Positions 63,119 through 64,000 of a DNA stretch of 64,000 nucleotides are shown piece after piece; position 1 is the stretch's first letter; each line of letters begins with the position of its first letter. The position numbers were made by a program, and so were the translations under genes. Source of the DNA: Streptococcus cristatus ATCC 51100. GTDB lineage: Bacteria > Bacillota > Bacilli > Lactobacillales > Streptococcaceae. The stretch is from positions 248,001 through 312,000 of the forward strand of contig NZ_CP050133.1 of the NCBI RefSeq assembly GCF_011612585.1, in the 5' to 3' direction. A model generated the notes under the pieces. The model was given only the letters and a program-made list of their open reading frames with translations. It was not told the DNA's origin and made no database searches.

Positions 63119-64000
63119 ATGACAAAACGCGCCTTAATCAGCGTCTCAGACAAAGCGGGCATTGTTGAATTTGCCCAAGAACTTAAAAAACTTGGTTGGG
63201 AGATTATCTCGACAGGTGGGACTAAGGTTGCCCTTGATAATGCTGGGGTGGAGACCATTGCGATCGATGATGTGACTGGTTTCCCAGAAATGATGGACGG
63301 CCGTGTCAAGACCCTTCACCCAAATATCCACGGTGGCCTCTTGGCTCGTCGTGATCTCGATAGCCATTTAGAGGCGGCTAAAGATAATAATATTGAGCTT
63401 ATTGACCTTGTAGTGGTCAACCTTTATCCATTCAAGGAAACGATTCTCAAATCAGATGTGACATACGCTGATGCGGTGGAGAATATCGATATCGGCGGGC
63501 CATCTATGCTTCGTTCAGCAGCTAAAAACCATGCCAGTGTAACGGTTGTGGTGGATCCTACTGACTACGCTGTGGTTTTGGACGAGTTGTCAGCCAATGG
63601 TGAAACGACTTACGAAACTCGCCAACGTTTGGCAGCCAAGGTTTTCCGTCACACAGCGGCCTATGATGCCTTGATTGCGGAATACTTCACAGCTCAAGTG
63701 GGCGAAAGTAAACCAGAAAAGCTCACTTTGACCTATGACCTCAAACAAGCTATGCGTTATGGGGAAAATCCTCAACAGGATGCGGACTTCTACCAAAAAG
63801 CTTTGCCGACTGACTATTCGATTGCTTCAGCGAAACAGCTCAACGGGAAAGAATTGTCCTTCAATAACATCCGCGACGCTGATGCGGCGATTCGTATTAT
63901 CCGTGATTTCAAAGATCGTCCAACCGTTGTGGCCCTCAAACACATGAATCCATGCGGTATTGGTCAAGCAGATGACATCGAGACTGCTTGGGATTATGCT
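63119..64000 (+). CDS. purH: Bifunctional AICAR transformylase/IMP cyclohydrolase (3' end outside window)
   Basis: The frame starts at 63119 behind GAAAGG and stays open to the window end (294 codons). [32 protein letters not shown] and [19 protein letters not shown] mark the IMP cyclohydrolase domain. RYGENPQQ and ALKHMNPCG begin the transformylase part. The full protein is about 515 residues, so roughly 220 are missing. It completes the purine pathway to IMP. Confidence 0.96.
   Translation, partial: MTKRALISVSDKAGIVEFAQELKKLGWEIISTGGTKVALDNAGVETIAIDDVTGFPEMMDGRVKTLHPNIHGGLLARRDLDSHLEAAKDNNIELIDLVVVNLYPFKETILKSDVTYADAVENIDIGGPSMLRSAAKNHASVTVVVDPTDYAVVLDELSANGETTYETRQRLAAKVFRHTAAYDALIAEYFTAQVGESKPEKLTLTYDLKQAMRYGENPQQDADFYQKALPTDYSIASAKQLNGKELSFNNIRDADAAIRIIRDFKDRPTVVALKHMNPCGIGQADDIETAWDYA

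Noticed and set aside
1..64000. Prophage, insertion sequence or integrative element
   Set aside because: No transposase, integrase, attachment repeats or phage genes were found.

Overview
The window is low-GC Firmicute chromosome that reads as an oral Streptococcus of the sanguinis/gordonii/cristatus/mitis neighbourhood. The support is streptococcal gene order (rnpA-yidC-jag-rpmH, rnmV-ksgA-rsgA-rpe-thiN-rmuC-yhaM-purR-rpsL-rpsG-fusA-gapA-pgk-FUSC-glnR-glnA, then purCLFMN-purH), extended -10 promoters, TTG starts for rnpA, rsgA, rnmV and gltX, and close similarity of many proteins to pneumococcal ones. The species cannot be fixed from sequence reading alone. No prophage, insertion sequence, rRNA or CRISPR array was seen.

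Region 1 (about 1-22.8 kb) is a carbohydrate island. After a zinc alcohol dehydrogenase it holds a GH29 fucosidase, a divergent GH92 alpha-mannosidase, and an operon of GH125 and GH38 alpha-mannosidases, a ROK sugar kinase and a GH20 hexosaminidase. Next come an ABC importer resembling pneumococcal NgtP1-NgtP2-NgtS, a YesL-like membrane protein with a YesM/YesN-type two-component system, an MsmK-type ATPase and a GH1 glycosidase. Together these read as a nearly self-contained system to sense, import and dismantle host N-glycans in the cytoplasm. The endoglycosidase that would release the glycan is not in the window. CcpA-type cre sites sit on the transporter and sensor promoters.

Region 2 (23-31.6 kb) is housekeeping: RNase J2, tributyrin-type esterase, gltX, a Ser-rich lipoprotein, rnpA-yidC-jag, a gene broken by one in-frame amber codon, and rpmH. 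Region 3 (32-34.1 kb) is a reverse-strand module of a multi-spanning membrane protein, a small Xre regulator and a DUF2975-like membrane protein.

Region 4 (34.3-45.6 kb) is an RNA and DNA maintenance block (tatD, rnmV, ksgA, tRNA-Leu, rsgA, rpe, thiN, rmuC, yhaM, purR). It is interrupted between rnmV and ksgA by a 906-codon gene with ten nearly identical 41-residue helical repeats fused to a DUF2971-like domain. This is the best candidate in the window for an undescribed system. Region 5 (45.9-54.6 kb) carries rpsL-rpsG, fusA, gapA, pgk, a FUSC-like membrane protein and glnR-glnA with a perfect GlnR box. Region 6 (54.7-64 kb) is the purine operon purC-L-F-M-N-(SuFu-domain gene)-H, with purH running off the end.

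Four copies of a roughly 180-bp intergenic repeat, built of three hairpins with T-tracts at both ends, lie at 3.2, 21.0, 28.1 and 31.8 kb and probably act as bidirectional terminators. Relic second copies of gene 3' ends follow pgk and purC, suggesting past recombination scars.
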